This document shows, piece by piece, positions 27,883-37,147 of a DNA stretch of 64,000 nt (position 1 is its first letter; each line of letters starts with the position of its first letter). The notes beneath the pieces are model-generated. The model did no database searches and was not told the origin of the DNA. It worked only from the letters and a program-made list of their open reading frames with translations. Source of the stretch: Planctomycetota bacterium. GTDB taxonomy: Bacteria > Planctomycetota > Phycisphaerae > Phycisphaerales > Phycisphaeraceae. Where the stretch lies: assembly GCA_024276075.1 (NCBI GenBank), contig JAJRXX010000076.1:17667-81666 (forward strand), read 5' to 3'. A program made the position numbers and the translations under genes.

Positions 27883-28347
27883 ATGGTTACGCGCCACGAA
27901 GGCGACTTACTAGCACACGACGCGAAGATCGCGCTGGTCGTGAGCCGGTTCAACGATTTCATTACCCGTCACCTGCTCGACGCAGCGGTAGACACGCATG
28001 CCCGCCACGGAGGGAGCGACGAGCACCTGACCATCGTCCACGTGCCGGGGAGCTTTGAGCTACCCGTCACTGCGCTGAGGCTGGCTCAGACTAAGAAATT
28101 CGACGCGATCGTCTGCCTGGGCTGCGTTATCCGTGGTGCCACGCAGCACTATGATCTCGTGGTCGACGCCGCTGCAAAGGGGGTCGCGCAGGTCGGGCTC
28201 CAAACCGGCGTGCCGACGATCTTCGGCGTGATTACCGCTGACACCCTGGAACAGGCGATCGAACGGGCCGGCTCCAAGCAAGGCAATCAAGGCGCCAAAG
28301 CGATGCTGGGGGCGATGGAGATGGCCAACCTGTTTAAACGTTTCTGA
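27883..28347 (+). CDS. ribH: 6,7-dimethyl-8-ribityllumazine synthase
   Basis: The 154-residue product catalyses the next-to-last step of riboflavin synthesis and normally forms a 60-mer or pentamer shell. Motifs are IALVVSRFNDFIT, VHVPGSFELP, CLGCVIRGATQHYD (catalytic histidine region), and GVITADTLEQAIERAG with the C-terminal GAKAMLGAMEMANL. AAGGA sits ahead of ATG 27883, which fits family N-termini; an upstream in-frame extension overlaps the previous small gene. nusB follows, an arrangement (ribH-nusB) common in many bacteria. Confidence 0.96.
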   Translation: MVTRHEGDLLAHDAKIALVVSRFNDFITRHLLDAAVDTHARHGGSDEHLTIVHVPGSFELPVTALRLAQTKKFDAIVCLGCVIRGATQHYDLVVDAAAKGVAQVGLQTGVPTIFGVITADTLEQAIERAGSKQGNQGAKAMLGAMEMANLFKRF

Positions 28348-28530
28348 TCTATACGCATCCACATATGTTTCGACCGCGTCGAGTATGCATAAGTGTTGCG
28401 ACGTCTATTTCCACATACACGGACACTGTGACAATACCCCTGGAGATTGGTATATACTGCGTGTGATCTACTGTCCGATCAACGACCCTTATCAGCCTCC
28501 TATCCGTTGGCTATTAAACGACTGCCTCCG

Positions 28531-29019
28531 ATGCCCACCCGCCGTGACACCCGCCGCCTAGCCATGCAGGTGCTCTATCAGATCGACGTGCGTAGCCAGG
28601 ACGACCTAGACGCAATCCGCGCTGGCCTTGAAATATCGAGCGACGCTCCCGCAGAATGTGAACTGGCGTTTGAACTCGCATACGGAGCGTGGGAGCAACG
28701 CGCCGATTGTGACGCACTGGTTACAGAACTGGCACCTGATTGGCCAACGCACCGCCAACCCCCTATTGATCGAGCTATCCTACGCTTGGCGTACCACGAG
28801 ATCGTCTCAGGTCACGCTCCGGGCGGGGTCGCCATCAACGAAGCGGTCGTCCTGGCGAAGCAATTCTGCTCGGAGCAATCGCCTGGATTCATCAATGGCG
28901 TTCTCGATAAGATGGCCAGAAAGATCGCACGCAGCTCGATCGAAACAGCCGTCAACCAAGCCACGGATACAGCCGATGACACGCAACCCGCTGATCCCCC
29001 GCCAACCGATTTGCGTTAA
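28531..29019 (+). CDS. nusB: Transcription antitermination protein NusB
   Basis: The protein has 162 residues and is a helical NusB: RRDTRRLAMQVLYQID at the N-terminus, then the helices with PPIDRAILRLAYHEI, INEAVVLAKQF and GFINGVLDKMA. NusB with NusE/S10 binds the boxA of rRNA leaders and prevents early termination. The C-terminal tail of about 25 residues (DTADDTQPADPPPTD) is an acidic, proline-rich addition. ATG 28531 (MPTRRDT) is chosen; upstream codons in frame are not conserved in type. ftsY starts 45 bases downstream. Confidence 0.93.
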   Translation: MPTRRDTRRLAMQVLYQIDVRSQDDLDAIRAGLEISSDAPAECELAFELAYGAWEQRADCDALVTELAPDWPTHRQPPIDRAILRLAYHEIVSGHAPGGVAINEAVVLAKQFCSEQSPGFINGVLDKMARKIARSSIETAVNQATDTADDTQPADPPPTDLR

Positions 29020-29064
29020 GTATTGCATGTGCCGTGCAACGGATTCGACCACCCACAGCCGCGT

Positions 29065-29997
29065 ATGAAGCTATTCAAATCCACTATCGCTAAGCTTAAA
29101 CAAGGCTTGTCCAGAACCCGCGGCGGGCTGATCTCCAGCCTGCGCGCCGCGCTGACCGGCAAGACCCTTAGCCCTGAACTACTGCGCGATATCGAGGCCA
29201 AGATGCTCCAGGCCGACATCGGCGTCGTCACCAGCACCAAGCTGATTAACGAACTGCGCGAAGCCTGGAAAAAGGGTGATATCAAAGCTGGCGATCAGGC
29301 GCTTGCATTCCTCAAGGACCGGCTCATCGCGGGCTGGCCCCAGGCGGATCGGCAGCTAAATCTCGCCACGCCAGCAGGGTCAGGCCCATCCGTCTTGTTC
29401 GTCGCTGGGGTCAACGGCGCGGGCAAAACGACCTCCATCGCCAAGCTCGCCAAAACCCTGCGCGATGACGGTCAATCCGTCATGCTCGCCGCCTGCGATA
29501 CCTTCCGCGCCGCGGCTGTTGAGCAACTCGAAACCTGGTCCAATCGCCTGGGGGTGAACGTGGTGAAAGGCAAGCAGGGTGGCGACCCCGCCGCCGTCGC
29601 TTTTGACGCCTGTGACGCCGCCCTGACGCGCCACGCCGACGTGCTGATCGTCGACACCGCCGGCCGGCTGCACACCCAAGACCCGCTGATGCGGCAGTTG
29701 ACCAAAATCCGTAGCGTGTGTGCCAAAAAAATACCGGGTGCTCCGCATGAAGTTATCCTGGTGCTCGACGCGACCACGGGGCAAAACGCGATCAACCAAG
29801 CCAAGATATTCATCGAGGCTGTCGATGTGACGGGAATTTTCCTAGCCAAGCTCGACGGCACCGCCAAGGGAGGGATCGTCGTAGCGATACGCGATCAACT
29901 GGGTATCCCGGTCAAGTTCGTCGGGATCGGAGAAACCCCCGACGACGTTCAGCCGTTCGACCCGGTCGAGTTCGTCGAGGCACTTTTTGCCGACTAG
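29065..29997 (+). CDS. ftsY: Signal recognition particle receptor FtsY
   Basis: The protein has 310 residues and is the SRP-GTPase receptor that docks ribosome-SRP complexes at the membrane. An N-terminal four-helix region (to about 95) precedes the G domain with GVNGAGKTTSIAKLA (G1), DTFRAAAVEQL, DTAGRLH (G3), TKLDGTAKGG-type LAKLDGTAKGG (G4) and the closing FVGIGETPDDVQPF. The long acidic A domain of E. coli FtsY is absent, as in many bacteria. Its TAG stop codon (29995-29997) is formed by the TAGAGC terminus of an R2 element. Confidence 0.96.
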   Translation: MKLFKSTIAKLKQGLSRTRGGLISSLRAALTGKTLSPELLRDIEAKMLQADIGVVTSTKLINELREAWKKGDIKAGDQALAFLKDRLIAGWPQADRQLNLATPAGSGPSVLFVAGVNGAGKTTSIAKLAKTLRDDGQSVMLAACDTFRAAAVEQLETWSNRLGVNVVKGKQGGDPAAVAFDACDAALTRHADVLIVDTAGRLHTQDPLMRQLTKIRSVCAKKIPGAPHEVILVLDATTGQNAINQAKIFIEAVDVTGIFLAKLDGTAKGGIVVAIRDQLGIPVKFVGIGETPDDVQPFDPVEFVEALFAD

Positions 29998-30099
29998 AGC
30001 AACTTGCGTAATTATTCTCCATCTCCCCAAGAAGAAGGCAGGTCAATGACCTGCCCTACTCCAGAACTGACATGGCGATTATTTATGCAAGGTGCTCTA
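29995..30099. mobile_element. R2 element, complete copy (105 bp) starting in the ftsY stop codon
   Basis: The left end TAGAGCAACTTGCGTAATTA and the right end, read inverted, TAGAGCACCTTGCATAAATA are imperfect terminal inverted repeats of about 20 bp. TA bounds both ends. An inner hairpin-forming GCAGGTCAATGACCTGC is present. The first three bases are the ftsY stop codon. The right-hand TA is shared with the next R2 copy, so two elements are head to tail. Confidence 0.65.
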
Positions 30100-30316
30100 G
30101 AGCGTTCTCAACGCATCTGTAGCGTTTGGTTACAACAAATTGCCCGCTCCCTGACGAACATTATGCACGTATCGCACGGGAATAGCTGTCACGAAATGAG
30201 GGTGGCACAGCAGGTCAGGGTAAACACGTGTCGAGCAAACCACGTTTGACGCAAGGGGTTGCAAAAAACTGTGCATCATGTCTTCACGGTCGCGACTCGT
30301 TCCCGACGCACGGGCC
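30098..30316. mobile_element. R2 element, copy with decayed right end
   Basis: It starts TAGAGCGTTCTCAACGCAT and continues TAGCGTTTGGTTACAACAAA, almost identical to the first 60 bases of the copy at 38603. CGTTTGACGCAAGGGGTT and GTCGCGACTCG also match that copy. The right GCTCTA end cannot be found; the sequence merges into the 3' end of the phosphate permease gene. Confidence 0.55.
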
Positions 30317-31741
30317 TCAAATGGAAAACGAGAACCTTAGGATATAAAAGATAATCACGGTCAGTATTGCCCCAGCGGGAATGGTGATAATCCATGAAGC
30401 GATAATGTCGCGGACCGTATTGAGGTTCAAAGCGCCGATCCCCCGAGCCAGCCCCACCCCCAGCACCGCCCCAACGAGCGTATGGGTTGTGGAGATCGGC
30501 AGGCCAAGCTTCGAAGCGAGGACAATCGTCGTGGCAGCGCCGATCTCGGCGCAAAAACCACGTGTCGGAGTCAGTTCGGTAATCCGCTTCCCAATCGTCT
30601 CGATCACACGCCACCCCCACGTCGCCAGACCGATGACGATGCCTACACCGCCCAATCCTAAAGCCCAGACAGGGACCGCTGACTTGACCGCAACCAAGCC
30701 CTGATCGAGCGTAGAGACCACCGCTGACAGCGGGCCGATCGCGTTGGCCACGTCGTTGGCGCCGTGGGCGAATGCCACAAAACAGGCACTCAATATCTGC
30801 AGGAAGCTAAATATCCGTTCGACTCCCTGGTAGGCATTGGCGCCGCCCTGGACTTGCTCTTTGCGGGCGGTATCGGCCAACAGTTCGGCTTCTTTGAGCA
30901 ACTCAGACGTCTTGCTGTGTAGGTCGCCCGTTGCGGTGGTCTTCACGCGTTGGAGATTTTTAACCGCTTTTTCTAAACCGGTCAGTAGATAGGCTTCACG
31001 GGCGGGATTGTTCTGGGGGGGCGTAACATCAACATTCATCCGATTCACCAACAGTTTGCTGATAAACGCCGCGATCAAGCCGACCAAGACCGCAACGCCG
31101 AAGGCAGCAGGCAAGGTCAAATCGAGCTTCAAGTTCTTCAGGCCCTTAAAGACCGTGACCAACGTCAAAATGATGAAAACAAAAAAGACAATATACGGCG
31201 TGAGTCTTTTGGCGGCCTGAACCGGGTGGTGTGAAAAGAATATCTTCCGACGTATTAACTGGAAGATCATGTAGGAGATTGCTCCGCTCAGCAGCGGTGA
31301 AACCACCCAGCTCGATACGATACTGCCGACTTTACTCCAATACACCGCTTCGACGCCGGCGTAGGCAAGAGCGAATCCCAAGATCGCCCCGACAATGGAG
31401 TGCGTCGTGGAGACCGGCCAGCCGAAATAGGACGCAAATTGCAGCCACAGACCTGCCGCCAACAGTGAGGCGAGCATGCCCAGCGCAAACACCATGGGTT
31501 CGCTGGCGAAGATTTCCGGGTTAATAATCCCTTTGCGGACGGTCTGCGAAACGCTTGTGCCAACCAGGAAGGCTCCCGCAAATTCGAATATGGCCGCGGC
31601 AATGACCGCGTTTCGAAGTGTCAGCGCGCCGGACCCGACGGATGTGCCCATGGCGTTGGCCACATCGTTGGCACCGATGCTCCAGGCCATGTAAAAGCCG
31701 AATATCAGAGCCAGTCCAAGCAGGATGGTTCCCGTATCCAT
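30317..31741 (-). CDS. PiT-family inorganic phosphate permease
   Basis: The protein has 474 residues and about ten to twelve membrane helices. The two PiT signatures GANDVANA occur in both halves (MAWSIGANDVANAMGTSVG near the N-terminus and VAFAHGANDVANAIGPL in the second half), with PVSTTHSIVGAILG and PISTTHTLVGAVLGVG as the paired pore motifs. A cytoplasmic loop of about 90 residues separates the halves. It transports phosphate with protons or sodium, probably as a metal-phosphate complex. The DUF47 gene sits 54 bases upstream in the same direction, the usual partner arrangement. Confidence 0.95.
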   Translation of the reverse strand: MDTGTILLGLALIFGFYMAWSIGANDVANAMGTSVGSGALTLRNAVIAAAIFEFAGAFLVGTSVSQTVRKGIINPEIFASEPMVFALGMLASLLAAGLWLQFASYFGWPVSTTHSIVGAILGFALAYAGVEAVYWSKVGSIVSSWVVSPLLSGAISYMIFQLIRRKIFFSHHPVQAAKRLTPYIVFFVFIILTLVTVFKGLKNLKLDLTLPAAFGVAVLVGLIAAFISKLLVNRMNVDVTPPQNNPAREAYLLTGLEKAVKNLQRVKTTATGDLHSKTSELLKEAELLADTARKEQVQGGANAYQGVERIFSFLQILSACFVAFAHGANDVANAIGPLSAVVSTLDQGLVAVKSAVPVWALGLGGVGIVIGLATWGWRVIETIGKRITELTPTRGFCAEIGAATTIVLASKLGLPISTTHTLVGAVLGVGLARGIGALNLNTVRDIIASWIITIPAGAILTVIIFYILRFSFSI

Positions 31742-31795
31742 AGGTAATGGGCTCCCCGATCGAATTGTTTATAAGAAGTGAAGCCTTGAAAATCG

Positions 31796-32470
31796 TTATT
31801 TGAATTCCAACGTCATCCGGACACGATTGGCCAGCTTTTCGGATAGATTCGATAACGCGGCAACTTCCCGAAAAACCCGTAACCATAAGTGGAAGCTGCC
31901 GTGAGTTAGTTCCTCTTCATGCGCAAAAAGGTCTTTGAGTAAAGCACGCTGAATCAAATCGGCTTCGTGCTCTTTCAGGGCCACGTCATCGACCAAGTCT
32001 CTTACTTTCTGGGCCTCCACACCTCCAAACCCTGTTTCGATCAACTCGTCAAGCTGCTGGATCACAAGGTGCACCGCGTAGAAAGACTCAAGATTCTTAT
32101 TCAGGAAGGCTTTGAAGTTTTCTTTGAACGCCTCGACCATCACAAGTGGTTTGAGCGTTAACAGGACGCCGATGTTCTCTGCCTTGTCGGCGATATCGTC
32201 CTGGATCGACAGGATTTCAAGCAGGTGGCTCCGGTCAATGGGCAAGAACAGACCCTTGGGCAGGTGATTGCGGATATCGTTCTTGACCAGGTCAGCGTTG
32301 TGCTCAAGTTTGGAGATTTTTGCCGACAGCTGCTCGACGGCTTTGCGATCACCGGCTTTGGAAGCGTCGAACGCTTTGGGTAGTTCTTCAATACACGCAG
32401 CGACTTTGGCCATATGCGTTTGCAACGGCACAAAAGGTGAACGCCCAAATAATTTTGCGATACTACGCAT
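31796..32470 (-). CDS. DUF47 (PhoU-like) accessory protein of the phosphate permease
   Basis: The protein has 224 residues and is all helical, with the DUF47/PhoU_div pattern: GRSPFVPLQTHM at the start, ISKLEHNADLVKNDIRNHLPKG in the middle and ALKEHEADLIQRALLKDLFA later. PhoU-like proteins bind metal through acidic residues of such E/D-rich helices and regulate phosphate uptake. It is encoded directly upstream of the PiT permease, consistent with a regulatory partner. Confidence 0.92.
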   Translation of the reverse strand: MRSIAKLFGRSPFVPLQTHMAKVAACIEELPKAFDASKAGDRKAVEQLSAKISKLEHNADLVKNDIRNHLPKGLFLPIDRSHLLEILSIQDDIADKAENIGVLLTLKPLVMVEAFKENFKAFLNKNLESFYAVHLVIQQLDELIETGFGGVEAQKVRDLVDDVALKEHEADLIQRALLKDLFAHEEELTHGSFHLWLRVFREVAALSNLSEKLANRVRMTLEFK

Positions 32471-32636
32471 AGATATATCTCACAAACACAAAGGTCAAAA
32501 GTCATTTGGCGCGAGAGTAATACCAAAGCGCCTATTACATTGCAAATCAGATTTTGGGTCTGTTGCCAATGGGTCGTGGATCGGTTTGAATCTGAGACGA
32601 ATTCCCGATCATATACCGAAAAAAATCAAAGCAAAT

Positions 32637-32712
32637 TAAACAAGGCAGATGCCCGCCACTTCGCAATCGCGACTCGTGGCGATGACGCACAGGTCTATTG
32701 CGAATGCTCTAA
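32637..32712 (-). repeat. R2 element end (partial copy)
   Basis: Read on the minus strand it begins TAGAGCATTCGCAATAGACC, then TGTGCGTCATCGCCACGAG and TCGCGA. This matches the partial copy at 47768 (TAGAGCATTCCCAATTGACC) and the core CGCGGCTCGTGG shared by several copies. No left partner end is visible. Confidence 0.5.
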
Positions 32713-32719
32713 ACCAATG

Positions 32720-32914
32720 ACCGGGTGGGAACCGAACACCCATCGAAATCCCCCGAAAAAACAACCAAATCAAGGCGGCGCAGAATCCGGCGCGCCGCGT
32801 GCGCAAACCAGCCCCGCTGACCCCGATCTAGTCTCTTTGATCGACGCTTGGCGGACGCTGCCCGAAGCGGTCAAGGCGGGTATCGTGGCGATGGTGGGTG
32901 CGACTAGGGGATGA
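32720..32914 (+). pseudogene. Possible C-terminal remnant of an integrase-type gene
   Basis: The last third of an open frame (32540-32914) reads DPDLVSLIDAWRTLPEAVKAG and ends IVAMVGATRG. This type of ending is one I associate with the C-terminal tails of planctomycete site-specific integrases and related genes. The upstream part is not protein-like and runs through an R2 end, so this looks like a truncated leftover. It cannot be proved without a database search. Confidence 0.3.
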
Positions 32915-33424
32915 GCGTGATATTCCATGCAATCGTGCCGCGTGTGTCGCAAGGGGGGGGGGTAGGCCCCCAAAACGCATTGCGGCGGTGGTGACAAAGT
33001 GCTCCGTTCATGTTCCGGCAGGGTTCTGACTCAAAATAACCCTCCATAACCACAGGGCCTGAGGTTGCGCGGATCAAAATCCGCAATTCCGGCATTAAGC
33101 TGGGTGAGTTCAAGCAGATTGGATGCTATTAGAGGACCAGATTTGAGAGGAATACGTCGAAAAACAATGAAATAACCCTAGGCGCCGTCTTGGGTTGCTG
33201 GTAGCATAACAGGTCATCAATCCATGCCACTTTTGGCGCAGGAGGAGATGGAACATATCGGTTAGAACATCGCAAGGTGCATTTTGCCAGGCTCGCCCAG
33301 GAGGTATTGATTGGGGTGGATCGGGCGTCCACGGGTGCATGTAGGCACCGTCATTCGGGTTGTTCTTGCCCGGGTGTGTTTAAGCGTACCGTTTGGTTTG
33401 TTGTTAGTGGAGGCCCCCCCCGTT

Positions 33425-36400
33425 ATGCAAAGATTTATGTCATTACGTCGTGTGAGTACAACCGCAGTTTGTCTTGTGCTTGTGGCTAGCTTCACCGTTC
33501 CCGTCCACGCGGCGAACCGCTTCTGGGACGGCACCGGCGGCAACGATCTGTGGAACAACTCAGCTAACTGGTCCGGTGGCAACCCTCCCGGGTTTGGGGT
33601 TGGCGATGACGTGTTCTTTGATGATAACGTTGCAGGCGTGGGACAGACCGAGGTCAATGTCAATGTGAACCAAGCGGTCGACTCGATCACGATTAGAAGC
33701 GATATCAACTACCTCCTGTTCGGGGGCAGCTTCCTGACGCTGCAGGGGGCGGGCAACGTCGTCCAGTCCTTTACAGACGGGGCCGGGCCCGCTATCCACA
33801 CCATCAACAATAAGATCAATATACAGTCCAACGGTACCTGGGTGATCCAGACGGGGGCCGACCTTGTTGTGAATGGGGTCATCTCCAATATGGCCGGGCC
33901 CGGGCAGGTCTTTTCTGTGACGAAGACCGGTGCCGGCAAGCTCACGCTCACTGGAAACAACACCTATGGTGGCGGGACGGTGGTTTCCGGGGGCAGGCTC
34001 GTGGTCAATACCGGTTCGTTGCCCACCGCTAACGGTGTTACGGTTAATAATGCGTTCCTCGAGTTTAATCAGAGCGCCAACGGGACGTACTCCGGTGTGA
34101 TCTCCGGGAACGCTAGCGGGCGGGTGGACAAGACGGGTAACGGCAAACTCACGCTCACAGCCAACAACAGCGGCTTCACCGGTGGGGTGAACGTCAATGG
34201 CGGGACACTGGAGATCGGCGGCTCAACAGAAACCCTCAACAACAACTCGGCGGTGACGGTCGCCGGCGGGGCCACCCTGCGGATCGCCGGAGATGGCGAG
34301 GGGTTCGGCAGCCTCGCCGGGGCCGGCAACGCTGTCCTTGCAAGCCCCATGATTGTCGGGATCAACAACGCCAGCACGACCTTCTCCGGGTCGCTGTCCG
34401 GCGGCGCCACCTTCGCCAAGAGAGGCACGGGCACCATGAAACTCACCGGGAACAACAGCGGGTTTACCGGACTCGTTGAGGTCAAACAAGGGACGCTGGA
34501 AGTCGGTGTCAACGATTCCTTGGGCAGCGTGACCCCGGTCACGGTCGCCAACGGGGCCACCCTGCGCATCGCGGGTAACGGGGAGTTATTCGGGAGCGTC
34601 GCCGGGACCGGCAACGTCGTGATGACCCAGCCCATGAGTGTCGGGGTTAATAATCAGTCCACCACCTTATCCGGGGTGTTATCCGGGTCTGGACTCTTCA
34701 CCAAGGCCGGAACCGGCACCATGACGCTCTCGGGGGCCAACACCCACACCGGGGGCACGCAGATCCTTGCCGGGACGCTGGCGATCGCCGGGGGCAGCAC
34801 ACCGTCTTCATTGACTGAGATTTTGTCGAACGGGACGCTCCTGGTCAACGGTGGCACGTTCAACGCCAACGGTGACGTGAACGTCAACGGCGGCTCGCTT
34901 ACCCGTGCCTCAGGCAGCTTCAACCTCGCGGCGGGCAAGACCCTCACCGCCTCCAACAACGCGCAGGTTAGCTTCACCGGGCTTTACAACATCGCAAACG
35001 GCACCACGTTCAACTTTAACTCCGGCGCTGACTTGATGCTCGACGTCTTCCTACAGGTCGCGATCGGGAACAACGCAGTCGGGACGCTCAATGTGTCCGG
35101 TGGATCCACCGTCACCAGCACCGGGGGCGACGTAGCGGGGTCCGCAGGTTCCAATGGGATCGTCACCATCACGGGTGAGAACTCTATCTGGCAGACGACC
35201 AGCACCCTGTTTCTCGCAACCGATACAAACACCGTTGGCACGATCGATATCGAAAATAAGGGCCATATGACAAATGGGGCGGCTCTTATAGGCTCCGGGA
35301 CAACGGCTATGGCCAGGGTGACGGTGACGGGCGATCAGTCAAACTGGATGAGCCAAGGGAATATCAATTTAGGGCCATCGGGCTCCGACGGTCAGATCAT
35401 TGTTAAGGATCTCGCCGTCGCTGAGACCTCCGGCACCCTGACGGTCTTCCCCACCGGCAAACTTACCGTCGACACTGGCGGCACGTTCAACGCCAACGGA
35501 GGGATCAATAACAGCGGGGTCGTGCAGCTGCTGGGCAGCCAGATCAACACGTCAAACTTCGTTAACACCGGGACGTTTACCCACCAGGACGGGACGCTTA
35601 CTGTCAACGGAGGCACGTTCGACCCGGGAACCGCGAGCCATATCATCGACGGGGCTGATACGGCTGATCTGCCGGTCGTGAAGCTCATCAACGGGGCGTC
35701 GGCAACCCTCAGCGGGCAACTGCGCGTGGGGTCCAATTTCAACGGGGAGTTGCGCCTCGAGAACGGATCGATCATGGACGTGGGGTCCGCGGCGGTGTTC
35801 GGAGACTTTGCGGGCAGCCACGGGACGGTGGTCATCGACGGATCGACCCTAAACATCACCGGTCTTCTGGTTACCGGACAGCGTACGGATTCCAAAGGCG
35901 GCGATATCACGATCCGCAACGGCGGGGCCCTGACAGCCGGCGGCGTTCAGTTCGCCAGCGGGAACGGGACCAATATTCCCATTACTCGGCTCACCGTCGA
36001 CGGGGCAACGTCTTCGGTGACTAGCACCGTTAACCTGGACATCGGCGGCGGCGGGCTGGGGGACCTGTTCCTCAAAAACGGGGGTGTCGCGAACGCGACC
36101 AATACGCTGCACATCTTCCCCAACGGGCGGCTGATCGGCAATGGGCAGGTCAACGCCAACCTCGTGCGTGTCTTCGCCTCCACTACTGCGCAAGGTATGG
36201 TCAACCCCGGCCAGACCGGGCAAACCGGCCGACTAGCCATTAACGGGAATTACCTCCAAGAATCTGACGCCGTCCTGCAACTCGACATCGCAGGTACTAG
36301 CGGCTCCGGCATCCCCAACGGGAATGACCTCCTCACAATCACTGCAAACGCCGCGCTTAACGGCACACTCGACGTCCAGGTTGACCCCGGTTTCACCCCC

Positions 36401-36898
36401 GCCTACGGCAACACGTTTGAGATCCTCACCTACGGCTCACGCACGGGTGCGTTCGACCAAGCCACCGTCAATGGCTCCATACTCGCACTACAGACCGATC
36501 TGGCCCTTGCACCCGTCTATGATTTCCCCGGATCAACCGATCCTCTGTTCGCTGCTACACCGTTTGCCGCTGCGCCCGATAGCCTGATGCTCTTTACCAC
36601 GCTTCCCGGCGACGCCAACCTCGACCTCCAAGTCGAAGACGCCGACCTGAGCTTGCTGTTGACCAATTTCGGCAACACGGACGCACCCTGGACCGCCGGC
36701 GACTTCACCGGCGACGGAATTGTTGATGATGCGGACCTGAGCCTGCTGCTGACAAACTTCGGGGGGGATGTACGAAGCCCATTCAGCAGCACTGGTCTCT
36801 CAATAAACGTTGTCACCATCCCCGAGCCCGCCACGCTCACCCTGTTCTCGCTGGGTTGCCTGCTGCTGGCACGGCGTCGGGCTGCAAATGGCGATTAG
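33425..36898 (+). CDS. Giant PEP-CTERM surface protein with autotransporter-type repeats and dockerin-like loops
   Basis: From ATG 33425 the protein has 1157 residues. A signal peptide (about 8-28, ending VHAAN) leads into a long Gly/Asn/Thr-rich beta-helix. It has passenger-associated repeats such as GGVNVNGGTLEIGG, TGLVEVKQGTLEVG and GGTQILAGTLAIAGG, and two or more T5SS/PEP-CTERM-associated repeats with the GGDVAGSAGSNGIVTITG pattern (about 560-700). Near the end come two dockerin-like calcium loops (GDANLDLQVEDADLSLLL, GDFTGDGIVDDADLSLLL). The C-terminus is a PEP-CTERM sorting signal: IPEPATLTLF, a hydrophobic segment and ARRRAANGD. There is no beta-barrel, so export should use the PEP-CTERM/exosortase route. 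GGAGG lies before the start. The frame extends 38 codons upstream without signal character. Confidence 0.92.
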   Translation: MQRFMSLRRVSTTAVCLVLVASFTVPVHAANRFWDGTGGNDLWNNSANWSGGNPPGFGVGDDVFFDDNVAGVGQTEVNVNVNQAVDSITIRSDINYLLFGGSFLTLQGAGNVVQSFTDGAGPAIHTINNKINIQSNGTWVIQTGADLVVNGVISNMAGPGQVFSVTKTGAGKLTLTGNNTYGGGTVVSGGRLVVNTGSLPTANGVTVNNAFLEFNQSANGTYSGVISGNASGRVDKTGNGKLTLTANNSGFTGGVNVNGGTLEIGGSTETLNNNSAVTVAGGATLRIAGDGEGFGSLAGAGNAVLASPMIVGINNASTTFSGSLSGGATFAKRGTGTMKLTGNNSGFTGLVEVKQGTLEVGVNDSLGSVTPVTVANGATLRIAGNGELFGSVAGTGNVVMTQPMSVGVNNQSTTLSGVLSGSGLFTKAGTGTMTLSGANTHTGGTQILAGTLAIAGGSTPSSLTEILSNGTLLVNGGTFNANGDVNVNGGSLTRASGSFNLAAGKTLTASNNAQVSFTGLYNIANGTTFNFNSGADLMLDVFLQVAIGNNAVGTLNVSGGSTVTSTGGDVAGSAGSNGIVTITGENSIWQTTSTLFLATDTNTVGTIDIENKGHMTNGAALIGSGTTAMARVTVTGDQSNWMSQGNINLGPSGSDGQIIVKDLAVAETSGTLTVFPTGKLTVDTGGTFNANGGINNSGVVQLLGSQINTSNFVNTGTFTHQDGTLTVNGGTFDPGTASHIIDGADTADLPVVKLINGASATLSGQLRVGSNFNGELRLENGSIMDVGSAAVFGDFAGSHGTVVIDGSTLNITGLLVTGQRTDSKGGDITIRNGGALTAGGVQFASGNGTNIPITRLTVDGATSSVTSTVNLDIGGGGLGDLFLKNGGVANATNTLHIFPNGRLIGNGQVNANLVRVFASTTAQGMVNPGQTGQTGRLAINGNYLQESDAVLQLDIAGTSGSGIPNGNDLLTITANAALNGTLDVQVDPGFTPAYGNTFEILTYGSRTGAFDQATVNGSILALQTDLALAPVYDFPGSTDPLFAATPFAAAPDSLMLFTTLPGDANLDLQVEDADLSLLLTNFGNTDAPWTAGDFTGDGIVDDADLSLLLTNFGGDVRSPFSSTGLSINVVTIPEPATLTLFSLGCLLLARRRAANGD

Positions 36899-36963
36899 CC
36901 CTGCGTAAATCAGTTTGCATACCACTGCCGTCGCCAAAACCCCCTCTGGCAAAAGCGTAAAAG

Positions 36964-37036
36964 TGACCGGGGTGGGACTCGAACCCACGACCAGCGGCTT
37001 AAAAGGCCGATGCTCTACCAACTGAGCTACCCGGTC
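36964..37036 (-). tRNA. tRNA-Lys (anticodon TTT)
   Basis: The minus strand folds into a 73-base cloverleaf: acceptor GACCGGG with CCCGGTC and discriminator A, D arm GCTC-AGTTGGTA-GAGC, anticodon loop CTTTTAA, and T arm GTGGG-TTCGAGT-CCCAC. CCA is not encoded. The anticodon stem has one T-C mismatch at its top pair. The anticodon TTT reads lysine codons. Confidence 0.95.
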
Positions 37037-37147
37037 GGCTGGCGTATTGTAGCGATCCGATGAAAACCATCACGCCGCACCACCTACGACACAAACGCCA
37101 TAGCTAACTTTGTTTTATTAACGCCTAATCATCAGAAGCAATACCCG

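Larger units (their letters stand above)
32471..33424. other. 954-base region with element remnants between the phosphate genes and the giant PEP-CTERM gene
   Basis: The right 230 bases are a G-rich probable promoter and leader for the surface protein, with GGAGG about eleven bases before its ATG. The middle has a run of nine G (about 32948-32956). The left part holds an R2 end and a gene remnant, listed separately. No complete gene is seen. Confidence 0.5.

Noticed and set aside
34000..36000. Tandem DNA repeats suggesting a CRISPR or VNTR in the surface protein gene
   Set aside because: Repeats are at protein level (beta-helix units) with variable DNA spacing; no regular spacers.
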